Shown here: piece by piece, positions 7,986-15,385 of the stretch
Layout of the letters: the number at the start of each line of letters is the position of its first letter
Numbering within the stretch: the first letter of the stretch is position 1
Source of the DNA: CAYONM01 sp964405325
GTDB taxonomy: Bacteria; Planctomycetota; UBA11346
Direction: 5' to 3'
Assembly: GCA_964405325.1 (NCBI GenBank)
Contig: CAYONM010000072.1
Span: 1 to 15,410 of the forward strand
Length of the DNA stretch: 15,410 nucleotides
Notes under the pieces: model-generated
What the model was told of the DNA's origin: nothing
What the model saw: only the letters and a program-made list of their open reading frames with translations
The model's database searches: none
Program-made: the position numbers and the translations under genes

Positions 7986-9385
7986 GCCACCTCCCCCATG
8001 CCACGATCCAACAGGATGTGCACCACTTTGTCCAAGGCTGCCGAACGGCTGGCCTTGACCAATACCGCCGTCGGCCCGACGCGCAGGCGTTCACAAACCG
8101 CCTGCACCGTTTCTTCATGATCATCGGTCTGGACGCTGTCGCGGCCACCAGCCTGGCGATAACCATCAACAATCAACGCCCCGCCGGAACCGACTCCGAT
8201 CAGTGGCAACCCCAGACGCGCAGCGCTGGCCCCGACCTGACGATGCAGATCTTCAGACCCGGCACCGAGCTCGCCCATGTCGCCCAGCACCACCAAGCGG
8301 GCACCCGGCTCGCGCGAGAGCACCTGCAGACCGGCTTCCATACTGGCCGGATTGGCATTATAGCTGTCATCAAACAAGCGGTGCCCCTGGAATGCATGCA
8401 TACGCAGTCGTCCAGCGACCGGTGGCACCGCTGCCAGGGCGTCCAGGGCGGCGGTCCGATCGATGTCGAGCAAACGCGCCACCGTCAGCACCAGAACAGC
8501 ATTGTTCAGGGAATGCCGACCAGGCATGGCCAATACCACCGGGCCATCCGGCCCCTGCAAGGCGGGCGGCTCCAGGCTGGCGATGCCGGCATCGCAATCG
8601 TGATCGCGCATGATCTGCAGCGGCACCGTCGCGGCGCTCTTCTGCATGATATCAGCAAGATCGTCAACGGTCAGACTGTACGCCGCCGCCACCGAAGCGC
8701 TGCCACAGAGGGAGACAACCGCTTCCTGGCGACAATGCCGCAACAGCTCCGCCTTGCCACGCGCCACTCCTTCCAAGCCACCGAAACCCAACAGATGCGC
8801 CGGGCCAATGCAGGTGATGACGCCGTAATCCGGCTGCAGCATCTCGGCCAGCATGTCGATTTCGCCACGGGCACTGGCCCCCAGCTCCACCACCGCGTAT
8901 CGGACCTGTGGGGTATTGAGGATCGTCAACGGTACGCCCAGATGATTATTGTAATTGCCAGCAGTGGCATGCACTGGCCCGGCCAAGGCACACACGGCGC
9001 GGAGCATTTCCTTGACCGTGGTCTTGCCGTTGGAACCGGTCACACCGATCCAGATCACCTCCTGGCGTTTCTGCCGGTAACAGGCGGCCAGGCGGCGTAG
9101 TGTCAGACCGACATCCGCCACCTGCAAAACCCCGACTGGAATATCCGGAACCGGACGCGAAGCGATCACCAGCCCAGCACCGGAGCCCACGGCGGTAGCG
9201 GCATAGTCATGTCCATCGACGCGTTCACCTTCGAAACAGGCGAATACGCAACCCGGCGTGACACGACGCGAATCGATCGCCGCACCATGGATGCAGACCT
9301 CCCGTTCTCGACCGATGAAGGCACCGCCGGTCACCTCCTCCAGTTCTCCCGTGCGCAACCGTAAGGCTGGAATTGTGGGTATCAT
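7961..9385 (-). CDS. murF: UDP-MurNAc-tripeptide--D-Ala-D-Ala ligase
   Basis: MurF adds the D-Ala-D-Ala made by Ddl to UDP-MurNAc-tripeptide in the cytoplasm, completing the pentapeptide. The 474-residue protein carries the P-loop 'GSNGKTT' (117-123), 'VELGASARGEIDML', 'PGRHSLNNAVLVL', 'DDSYNANPASMEAGLQVL' and 'VLGDMGELG', in the order expected of MurF. Start ATG has GAGG seven bases upstream and overlaps the murE stop by ATGA. The 3' end runs 25 bp into mraY. Nothing looks truncated. Confidence 0.95.
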   Translation of the reverse strand: MIPTIPALRLRTGELEEVTGGAFIGREREVCIHGAAIDSRRVTPGCVFACFEGERVDGHDYAATAVGSGAGLVIASRPVPDIPVGVLQVADVGLTLRRLAACYRQKRQEVIWIGVTGSNGKTTVKEMLRAVCALAGPVHATAGNYNNHLGVPLTILNTPQVRYAVVELGASARGEIDMLAEMLQPDYGVITCIGPAHLLGFGGLEGVARGKAELLRHCRQEAVVSLCGSASVAAAYSLTVDDLADIMQKSAATVPLQIMRDHDCDAGIASLEPPALQGPDGPVVLAMPGRHSLNNAVLVLTVARLLDIDRTAALDALAAVPPVAGRLRMHAFQGHRLFDDSYNANPASMEAGLQVLSREPGARLVVLGDMGELGAGSEDLHRQVGASAARLGLPLIGVGSGGALIVDGYRQAGGRDSVQTDDHEETVQAVCERLRVGPTAVLVKASRSAALDKVVHILLDRGMGEVACSAYSNI

Positions 9386-10767
9386 CCAAACACCTCATCC
9401 ATGGCCTGACCGGCCGCTTCCACATCGTCCCAACGGCGATGTTCCTGACCGATGATCTGTTCCTGTTCGTGCCCCTTGCCGGCAATCAACACCACTCCAC
9501 CAGCACCAGCACGATGTAACGCCATGCGAATCGCCTGACCACGGTCCAGGTGCACCAGCACCCGGTTGACGCCAAACCACTTGTCAACATTTTCGGCCAC
9601 CGGTAAACCAGCGGAAATCGCCTGGGCGATAGCCGCCGGATCCTCGGTCCGCGGATTGTCATTGGTCACCACGACGTAATCCGCCAGACGGAAGGCGACC
9701 TGCCCCATGGGCCGCCTTTTGCCGGGATCGCGATCCCCACCACAACCAAACACACACACCAGATTGCACCCTGGATGCTCGCTCCGCAGGGCCCGCAGCA
9801 CTGCTTCCAAGGCCTGGGTCGTATGGGCGTAGTCGACGTATACCGCGTATTCCGGCCGCACGCGCTGCAAGCGCCCAGGAACCACAGGTGCCGTGCGCAA
9901 GCGCTCAAGGGTGGTTTCCAGACCGACGCCCAACGCCTGCACCGCCAACACCGCAGCCGCAGCATTCCAGGCATTGTACGGTCCGGGAAGGACCGCCGGC
10001 AATTCCACGTCCAGATGCGTACTGTGCAGGCGCCAACGCCCACCGATACGCTCCAGACGGACATCACTCATCTGGTCAAAACCCAGCCGAACCGGCCGCG
10101 CACCCATCCCCGAGGCCGCATGCACCACCACGTGCGCACGGGGATCCTCATCACGCACGATGCACACCCCACCGGGAGTCAATTGCCGCAGAATCTGCAT
10201 TTTGGCGGCGGCGTAGGCAGCCTCATCGCCATGATAATCCAGGTGATCGCTGCTGCAGCCGGTCCACACCACCACACTCATGACGATGGCAGCCAGACGC
10301 TGTTGATGCAGACCGTGGCTGCTGCACTCCAGCGCCAGGCCCGGACAGTCCGGCGACAAGCTCTGGATGAACTCGTGTAGCACGTTGCTGGGCGGAGTGG
10401 TGTGCCCGGCAGCAACAATGGTATGGCCGTCATGCCAACCCAGCGTGCCGACCCGCGCCGCTCCAAGCCCCAGGCAATGATGTACCAGATGCACCACCGT
10501 GCTCTTGCCATCAGTACCAGTTACCCCAACCACCGGGCATGGTAGTTGCAGGCCCAGACTTTCGGCGTGCAAGCGGGAGAAGGTCCAACGTGCGTGCGCG
10601 ACCTGTTCGTCGACCTGATCGCCTGGCTGGCCGATGATACGCGCCGCTCCCCGCTGTTTTGCCTCGGCAATATGCTGGGAGCGAACGGCTGTGTCCTCGG
10701 ATTCGGCAACAAAGGTGTCACCAGGCTCGACCTGGCGACTATCACGGACGATGCGTGGACAAGGCAT
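9382..10767 (-). CDS. murE: UDP-MurNAc-dipeptide--meso-DAP ligase (divergent MurE)
   Basis: MurE attaches the third amino acid of the stem peptide. The motif DNPR (370-373) is the signature of meso-diaminopimelate-adding enzymes. The 461-residue protein is somewhat shorter than E. coli MurE (495). Seen in order are 'DSRQVEPGDTFVA', the P-loop 'GTDGKST' (84-90), 'TTPPSNVLHEFI', 'ECSSHGL', 'DHLDYHG' (174-180), Lys189 in 'YAAAK' as the likely carbamylated lysine, and 'GCGGDRDPGKR'. Several usually fixed sites differ: GTNGKTT reads GTDGKST, TNLSRDH reads TGCSSDH, and HTPDAL reads HTTQAL. The start ATG overlaps the ftsI stop as TAATG. Position between ftsI and murF fits murE. Confidence 0.92.
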   Translation of the reverse strand: MPCPRIVRDSRQVEPGDTFVAESEDTAVRSQHIAEAKQRGAARIIGQPGDQVDEQVAHARWTFSRLHAESLGLQLPCPVVGVTGTDGKSTVVHLVHHCLGLGAARVGTLGWHDGHTIVAAGHTTPPSNVLHEFIQSLSPDCPGLALECSSHGLHQQRLAAIVMSVVVWTGCSSDHLDYHGDEAAYAAAKMQILRQLTPGGVCIVRDEDPRAHVVVHAASGMGARPVRLGFDQMSDVRLERIGGRWRLHSTHLDVELPAVLPGPYNAWNAAAAVLAVQALGVGLETTLERLRTAPVVPGRLQRVRPEYAVYVDYAHTTQALEAVLRALRSEHPGCNLVCVFGCGGDRDPGKRRPMGQVAFRLADYVVVTNDNPRTEDPAAIAQAISAGLPVAENVDKWFGVNRVLVHLDRGQAIRMALHRAGAGGVVLIAGKGHEQEQIIGQEHRRWDDVEAAGQAMDEVFG

Positions 10768-12551
10768 TATGGAACATCCTCAGGCAACTGGTCGAAAGGG
10801 ACCCGGAGCACATCGGCTAAACCGTATTGCAACAAGTCGCGAACCACCGGACCGGCAGTCTGGGAACCGTAATGACCGTTCTCCTGCGGATCATCGATCA
10901 ACGCCAGAATCAGCAACTCGGCGCTACCGATCTCTACCGCTGGCGCCCAACCGACAAAGGAACCGATGTGCCGATCAGAGCTATAGCGGCCACCTATCAG
11001 TTTTTCAGTCGTGCCGGTCTTGCCTGCGGAGGAATAGCCGTCCAACTGCAACCGACTGCCGGTCCCCTCTTCCATCACCAGGCGCATGGCCGCCTGGATA
11101 CGGCTGGCATCATCGCGCCGGTAGATACGGCGGGGGCTGCTGACCGGCGGCACTGTGATATCGACATGGTTGCTGGTCCGTGGATCGATGCTGAAGATAC
11201 GATTGATAATGGATGGTGCATTCCATACGCCAGCATTGGCCACCGCCGCGTGTGCCAAGGCCATTTGCAGCGGCGTGACCGAGAATTCGTGTCCGATGGG
11301 CACCGACATGCAGGCACCGGTCCAGGTCCATCGGGACAGGGGGAAGACCACCCCACTGCTCTCACCGGGAAGGTCGATGCCGGTCGGCTCGCCAAAACCC
11401 AGACGCTTGGTCCAAGCGTACAGACGCTCCGGACCCATGCGCACCCCCAGCTTGGCCATGAGCACGTTGTCAGACTTGGCGACGCCCTCGGCCACGGTCA
11501 GCCACTGATGTCCGCCATGTTTATAGCTGTGGTCGTGAATGGTCCGGGCAGCGCGACCATGACGATAGGTCCAGGCACCGTTTTCGCAAAAGACCCGCTC
11601 GTCCCAGCCGGCCAGGCCCTCGGCGACGGTGGCACCGGCAACCAGCGGCTTCATGGTGGAGCCGGATTCATACACGATCTGAATCGCCTGATTGCGGGTT
11701 TTGGCCAGGCTGTCAACGCCGTTGTCACGTGCCTGTACCAGATCGAAACTGGGCCAGCTGGCCAAGGCGAGTATTTCACCAGTGGCCGGACGCAAGGCCA
11801 CCACCGCGCCGGTGCTGGCCTGATGATGTTTGATGGCCTCGGCCAAACGCGCTTCCGCCCGTTGCTGCAGGCGACTATCCAGGGTGAGTTGGATGTGTTG
11901 GCCTGGCAGCGGTGGCTCGTACTGACGTTCATCGACCTCGTTGGCTAATTTCCGCCCACGCGCATCTACCCGGTAGATACGCTTGCCGGGATTGCCCGCC
12001 AAGTGCACCTCGAAGCGACTCTCCAGACCGGCGCCGCCCACATCATCACGCCGCAAAAAACCCAAAACATTGGCGGCCACAGACCCCTGCGGATAGGTGC
12101 GTAGGTAATGTGGCCGGGTATAGATGCCGGCCAGGTCCAATTCCGCAACGGCCGTCTTCTGCGCCTCGGTCAAGCCACGCGCCAACAGTCGGCCATTGCT
12201 GCCACTGGTGAAATGCTTGCGCAATTCCTGCCGCGACAGCCCCAGCAGATCCGACAAGGCGATGGTCGCGGTGAGTTTTTCGTCCATGTAATCCGGATCA
12301 GCAAACAGCGACCAGCGTTGCTCGCTCATGGCCAATGGCTGTCCATCGCGATCGAAAATACTGCCCCGTGCTGCGGGAATCCTCCAGGTACGCATCTGCT
12401 GCCGGGTCGCCAAATGCTGATAGAAGGCGGTATCGATCCGCATCAGCCGATCGAGCCGCCAGATCAGGAGACTGGCGATGCTGGTGAAGACCAACAGGAT
12501 CAACCAGGCGCGCACATGACTGGGCGCGATCGGCACCAGGGCATCGTTCAA
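10767..12551 (-). CDS. ftsI: Septal transpeptidase FtsI (PBP3)
   Basis: FtsI is the class B penicillin-binding protein that cross-links septal peptidoglycan as partner of FtsW. The 594-residue protein has a short cytoplasmic tail, one membrane anchor (about 15-33) and the dimerisation motif 'RGSIFDRDGQPLA' (62-74). The active-site motifs are all intact: Ser298-Thr-Met-Lys301, Ser360-Asp-Asn362 and KTGT (511-514). 'GHEFSVTPLQM' is also typical. Translation appears to start at TTG, which overlaps the ftsL stop as TTGA and has GGGAG about eight bases upstream. A nearby ATG is out of frame. No PASTA domain is present. Confidence 0.95.
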   Translation of the reverse strand: MNDALVPIAPSHVRAWLILLVFTSIASLLIWRLDRLMRIDTAFYQHLATRQQMRTWRIPAARGSIFDRDGQPLAMSEQRWSLFADPDYMDEKLTATIALSDLLGLSRQELRKHFTSGSNGRLLARGLTEAQKTAVAELDLAGIYTRPHYLRTYPQGSVAANVLGFLRRDDVGGAGLESRFEVHLAGNPGKRIYRVDARGRKLANEVDERQYEPPLPGQHIQLTLDSRLQQRAEARLAEAIKHHQASTGAVVALRPATGEILALASWPSFDLVQARDNGVDSLAKTRNQAIQIVYESGSTMKPLVAGATVAEGLAGWDERVFCENGAWTYRHGRAARTIHDHSYKHGGHQWLTVAEGVAKSDNVLMAKLGVRMGPERLYAWTKRLGFGEPTGIDLPGESSGVVFPLSRWTWTGACMSVPIGHEFSVTPLQMALAHAAVANAGVWNAPSIINRIFSIDPRTSNHVDITVPPVSSPRRIYRRDDASRIQAAMRLVMEEGTGSRLQLDGYSSAGKTGTTEKLIGGRYSSDRHIGSFVGWAPAVEIGSAELLILALIDDPQENGHYGSQTAGPVVRDLLQYGLADVLRVPFDQLPEDVP

Positions 12552-12907
12552 CGGGCACGCTCCCGCGCCGCCACCTCTGCCGGTGGCCGGACTGGCAGAT
12601 GCAGCTGACGGATCAGCCGCTCCAGGCGTGGCTGACTGCCAGCCACGTCCAGCGCACCCGACAGCTGCTGCTGATCGTGCTGGATCTGATCCATTTCACG
12701 CTCGATGGCGCCACGCCGCAGGCTGATCTGATGTTCCTGACCGCCGAGCATGGCGATCTGCACCGAGATCGCCGCCGCGGCAAGCACCCAACACAAGGCC
12801 AATAGGATATGGCTCCACAGGGTCAGGCGATCAGCACGAGACAAACGCCAGACCACCGGCGCCAACGTGGCGGTCAGGGCGCGCGAGGACAAGGCTGCTT
12901 CTGGCAT
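12548..12907 (-). CDS. ftsL: Cell division protein FtsL
   Basis: FtsL is a small bitopic protein that forms the FtsQLB complex and activates FtsWI. The 119-residue protein has a basic cytoplasmic tail, a transmembrane segment at about 30-53, then a Gln/Glu/Arg-rich heptad-like stretch (about 56-85) expected to form the coiled coil with FtsB. A short arginine- and proline-rich end follows. Its sequence is poorly conserved, as FtsL always is, so the call rests on topology, size and its place between rsmH and ftsI. The start ATG shares its A with the rsmH stop (TAATG) and has GGAGG nine bases upstream. Confidence 0.88.
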   Translation of the reverse strand: MPEAALSSRALTATLAPVVWRLSRADRLTLWSHILLALCWVLAAAAISVQIAMLGGQEHQISLRRGAIEREMDQIQHDQQQLSGALDVAGSQPRLERLIRQLHLPVRPPAEVAARERAR

Positions 12908-13839
12908 TACTCGTTTCCTCCAGATGTTGAGGACAGCTCGGCTGTCACTTCACACCAACGCAATTTCGCCGAATGAGCACGGGGATTGGCCGCCAGCTCG
13001 GCGGGGTCGGCAACCACCACCTTGCGACTGATCGCGGCATACTCGCCAGCCTGAAGACTGGCCCGGAACGCCTGTTTGACCAGACGGTCCTCCAAGCTGT
13101 GGAAACTGATCACCACTGCCTTACCGCCGGGACTAAGCAGGCGCGGCAACACCGCCAGTAGGCGCTCCAGCTCGCCCAATTCATCGTTCACTGCAATGCG
13201 CAGAGCCTGAAAGCTCCGCAGGGCTGGATGTCGCTTATGCCGACCGGGCACCACGGCGCGGATCACCTCGGCCAACTCACGGCCGCTCCGGCAACCATTG
13301 ACCACCGCCTGCCGCAGGGCTGGGGCGATACGGCGCGACCGGCGCTCCTCGCCAAACTGGTACAAGAGATCGGCCAGAGCGGTGTTGTCCAAACGAGCAA
13401 TCAGGGCATGAGCCGGCTCGCCATGCTCGGGATCCATGCGTAGATCCAACTCCGCTTCCGAGCGGATGCCGAAACCACGCTCATCCGCATCCAACTGCAG
13501 ACTGGACACACCCAAGTCGGCCAGCACGCCATCGAAACACTCACCCGACTGAACGGCGTCAGCAGCGATGCCGCTGAAAGCGCCAGCGCGCACGCTGAAG
13601 CCGCTGTGCTGGCGCAGGCGCCCCACGGCCAATTGCCGTGCCTGTGGATCGCGATCGACACCCACCACCTGGCAGCCCCGCTGTAATAACTGCAGGCTGT
13701 GCCCCCCCATGCCGAGGGTACAGTCCAACACCCGATGGCAGTCCCCCAGGACCGACAACACGGGCTCCACCAGCACGGGAACGTGCCGGTCGGCAGCACC
13801 GAAGTCGCTCTGCGTTGACATGGGGTTCGACCCTGACAC
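12907..13839 (-). CDS. rsmH: 16S rRNA m4C1402 methyltransferase RsmH (MraW)
   Basis: RsmH methylates N4 of C1402 in the decoding centre of 16S rRNA using S-adenosylmethionine. The 310-residue protein shows 'HVPVLVEPVL' (19-28), the SAM-binding 'DCTLGMGGHS' (39-48), 'VDRDPQA' (61-67), 'ADLGVSSLQLD' (107-117) with 'RGFGIRSEAELDLRMDP', and 'VVISFHSLEDRLVK', all characteristic. The GTG at 13839 is chosen because GAAGGAA lies seven to eight bases upstream. An ATG six codons in (13821) has no comparable site but would also keep every motif. A 62-bp gap to mraZ holds no clear terminator. Confidence 0.96.
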   Translation of the reverse strand: MSGSNPMSTQSDFGAADRHVPVLVEPVLSVLGDCHRVLDCTLGMGGHSLQLLQRGCQVVGVDRDPQARQLAVGRLRQHSGFSVRAGAFSGIAADAVQSGECFDGVLADLGVSSLQLDADERGFGIRSEAELDLRMDPEHGEPAHALIARLDNTALADLLYQFGEERRSRRIAPALRQAVVNGCRSGRELAEVIRAVVPGRHKRHPALRSFQALRIAVNDELGELERLLAVLPRLLSPGGKAVVISFHSLEDRLVKQAFRASLQAGEYAAISRKVVVADPAELAANPRAHSAKLRWCEVTAELSSTSGGNE

Positions 13840-13901
13840 GGGTTGGTTCCTTCAAATAGACAGATCTGAACAAAATCGGGATGCAGTCGTGGCCATCTCC
13901 C

Positions 13902-14354
13902 CTACAGCAAGTAGGCAGCAAGATCGTCCGACTGGTCCATAGCCACATACCGTTCCCAATCGCGGGGATTCCAGGCCATCAACGCAGCATTGGATTCGAA
14001 GACATAGAGCTCGGTCTTCACGCCGAGGAATTGCACCTGATGTGACGCCAAGACCACCCGGTTCTGCCGGTCGACGGTCATTCGTGAGGCTTGGCCATTC
14101 ATCAGGGTGAGCAGGCGGCTCTGTTGCTGCCGGCTCAGATCACTGTCATTCAGAATCTCCTGCTCGCGTTGCCGCTTGCCGCCCTCCGTCAATAGACGCA
14201 ACACGGGAAAGCGCTCGCCGGTCTCCTCCTTCATCATGTGAAACGGAATAGCGTAGACCGAGTTTCCCTCCTCCATACCGCGCACCATGTCGGTGCTCTT
14301 CGGCAGCGTCATTTGGTTCTTAGCTGACAACTTGATGGTGGGGAGATGGTCCAC
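13902..14354 (-). CDS. mraZ: MraZ-like AbrB-fold transcriptional regulator (divergent)
   Basis: MraZ is a double SpoVT/AbrB-fold DNA-binding regulator that controls its own dcw operon. The 150-residue protein has two half-sites of this fold. The first, 'SAKNQMTLPK' (10-19), replaces the usual DxKGRxxxP and looks more like AbrB. The second is 'VDRQNRVVLA' (94-103), close to the normal motif. The C-terminal part 'GVKTELYVFESNAALMAWNPRDWERY' follows the MraZ pattern of an aromatic W/F pair after the second half-site. The middle (about 40-75) is polar and unusual. First-gene position supports the name. The start is GTG with GGGAAG upstream; an in-frame stop 39 bases further upstream leaves no ATG alternative. 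Confidence 0.75.
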   Translation of the reverse strand: MDHLPTIKLSAKNQMTLPKSTDMVRGMEEGNSVYAIPFHMMKEETGERFPVLRLLTEGGKRQREQEILNDSDLSRQQQSRLLTLMNGQASRMTVDRQNRVVLASHQVQFLGVKTELYVFESNAALMAWNPRDWERYVAMDQSDDLAAYLL

Positions 14355-14390
14355 GACTGCTTCCCAGGTATGGAGAAGATGACTCGGAAA

Positions 14391-14440
14391 CTACTTAATG
14401 CAAATACCAACTATCCTGTGCTACCAAACACTACACCCCA
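14391..14440 (-). promoter_or_regulatory. Candidate MraZ operator and mraZ promoter region
   Basis: On the minus strand, four of five successive 10-base blocks end in TAG: TGGGGTGTAG, TGTTTGGTAG, CACAGGATAG, then TTGGTATTTG without it, then CATTAAGTAG. Sites repeated once per helical turn ahead of mraZ recall known MraZ boxes, which are TGGG-type repeats with 10-bp period. A weak promoter pair, TTTGGT and TATTTG separated by 16 bases, lies within the array, so a bound regulator would cover it. The array is visible in the sequence; its role is inference. Confidence 0.45.
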
Positions 14441-14452
14441 CACCTGCGCAAA

Positions 14453-14481
14453 CAGCCCCTTTCCTGGGCTGATTGGGGCTG
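14453..14481. other. Two mutually exclusive short hairpins
   Basis: CAGCCCC (14453-14459) can pair with GGGGCTG (14475-14481), or its CAGCCC can pair with GGGCTG (14466-14471). Only one can form at a time. The site sits between the terminator and the putative operator upstream of mraZ. No function is shown; it may just be a degenerate repeat. Confidence 0.3.
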
Positions 14482-14487
14482 AAAACG

Positions 14488-14535
14488 ACAACAAGCACTG
14501 CGTTAACGCAGCGCTTGTTGTGCTTTTTGTGAATA
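14488..14535. terminator. Strong, probably bidirectional intrinsic terminator
   Basis: Bases 14488-14502 and 14507-14521 form a long stem (ACAACAAGC and CTGCG paired with their complements, one A-C mismatch) around a TTAA tetraloop. On the plus strand it is followed by GCTTTTTGTGAATATTTTTT; on the minus strand by CGTTTTC. In the minus direction it comes just after the stop of the SGNH-like fragment, so it would insulate the dcw operon from upstream transcription. Confidence 0.85.
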
Positions 14536-14542
14536 TTTTTTC

Positions 14543-14677
14543 TTATCTCTGTCGCGTCGACCGCTGGTCCCACCAGGCCTGCAGCCAACCGGCGATGTAG
14601 GCCGCCTGCTGCGCGCGGACCGCATCGGTGAAGTGGACGTGATCGCAATAGATCTCATCCCCGAGCAGGGCGGCATT
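14543..14677 (-). pseudogene. C-terminal fragment of an SGNH/GDSL-type hydrolase
   Basis: About 44 residues ending at TAA (14543-14545) read like the tail of an SGNH hydrolase. 'DHVHFTD' carries the block V Asp-x-x-His pair that supplies two catalytic residues, and an amphipathic helix 'AAYIAGWLQAWWD' follows, as is usual at the end of this family. Upstream of about 14678 the frame is open to 14755 but no longer looks like this family, and the change falls at an 18-bp palindrome. No nucleophile-Ser, Gly or Asn blocks are present. It is probably the remnant of a gene whose front was lost. The call rests on a short match. Confidence 0.5.
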
Positions 14678-14695
14678 CGGGGCCGATCGGCCCCG
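14678..14695. repeat. 18-bp perfect palindrome
   Basis: CGGGGCCGATCGGCCCCG is its own reverse complement. It lies exactly where the hydrolase-like coding similarity stops. It has no T-run on either side, so it is not an intrinsic terminator; it could be a recombination scar or a protein-binding site. Confidence 0.55.
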
Positions 14696-14961
14696 GAAAA
14701 CCCGGCAAAACGGGGTAATTGGTATTTGCACTGAGAGGGTTCTGATGGTACACATAAGTGGTTGCAGTAGCCCGCAGCCATCACGCGCATCTGGCCCACG
14801 CCACCGGAGTTTCGAATCTCAAGCCAACGCTGTTTATAGTCCGTGTGCGTCGGCACCGCCCGTGATGATCTGCTTCCAGCTCTGCACCCGATGGCCCGGT
14901 GGCCCACCAACCACTAAGCCTTTTACGCTGAATATCGGATCCCTCCGAGCCATCGTCCAGC

Positions 14962-14995
14962 CGCCGGCACTGAAAAGTGCCGGCGCGGTTTTTAA
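14962..14995 (+). terminator. Intrinsic terminator hairpin, plus strand
   Basis: CGCCGGCAC and GTGCCGGCG (14962-14970, 14977-14985) form a 9-bp GC-rich stem with a TGAAAA loop, followed by CGGTTTTTAA. It is a good intrinsic terminator for plus-strand transcripts, though no plus-strand gene is recognisable before it. Confidence 0.65.
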
Positions 14996-15039
14996 CAGCC
15001 ACCTGCCCGCTGGGCGTCCGACAGCAATCGCAAGCAGCA

Positions 15040-15079
15040 GGCGAACAAACCGGACGCCACCCGGTTTGTTCGCCTTTTC
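15040..15079 (+). terminator. Intrinsic terminator hairpin, plus strand (repeat-family member)
   Basis: GGCGAACAAACCGG (15040-15053) and its complement (15061-15074) form a perfect 14-bp stem with a 7-base loop followed by TTTTCTT. It is a textbook plus-strand terminator. The tail CTTCAAGGGGCT (15079-15090) also follows the AAACCGG-containing stem between ftsW and murG, so the two appear to be copies of one repeated element. Confidence 0.8.
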
Positions 15080-15145
15080 TTCAAGGGGCTCCGGGGGGCG
15101 TACCAGCTCGCCATTACGGCCCGTATCAGGCACATCTGCCGATTC

Positions 15146-15385
15146 CTAGGCTGGTACCCGGATGGATTTGTTCTTCCGTTTGCGACGTGCCAGCTCCATA
15201 TTTTCTGTCGACGCGTAGCCTTGCCACCATGGTGACTGACCTTCGTAAAACAAATTCTCATCCAGTTTGATCAGATCCTTGAAGTAGCCACTCGACAACA
15301 GAGCGGTCACCACCCGCAGGCGCGACCGGGTGACGCGGCCACCGCAGTCGGCAATCAAACGGCGCACTTGTTCACAAGGGCACCT
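15146..15385 (-). CDS. Unrecognised protein, C-terminal part, probably truncated
   Basis: I do not recognise this protein. The frame reads on the minus strand from a TAG inside the 16-bp repeat (15386-15388) to a TAG at 15146-15148. That is about 79 codons, or 73 if a GTG at 15367 is the start. It has a Cys-Pro-Cys near the front, a mixed basic and hydrophobic first half, 'LDENLFYEGQSPWWQGYAS' in the middle and a strongly basic tail 'ELARRKRKNKS'. Composition is protein-like and there are no internal stops. The sudden start at the repeat suggests that the front of the gene was cut off by insertion of the repeated element. It could also be a chance open frame. Confidence 0.35.
   Translation of the reverse strand, partial: RCPCEQVRRLIADCGGRVTRSRLRVVTALLSSGYFKDLIKLDENLFYEGQSPWWQGYASTENMELARRKRKNKSIRVPA

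Larger units (their letters stand above)
14696..15145. other. Gene-poor stretch
   Basis: I find no convincing protein gene here. Open frames on both strands (for example minus 14834-15133 and plus 14745-15149) lack recognisable motifs and overlap one another in several frames. I see no tRNA with complete arms. The stretch holds two terminator hairpins in plus orientation near its right end, described separately. Confidence 0.5.

Noticed and set aside
14795..14830. tRNA-like T-arm (GAGTTTCGAATCTC)
   Set aside because: It has an extra base against the T-arm consensus, and no acceptor, D or anticodon arms can be paired around it.
14745..15149. 134-codon plus-strand open frame
   Set aside because: It runs through two terminator hairpins, has no motif or clear ribosome binding site, and overlaps other equally open frames.
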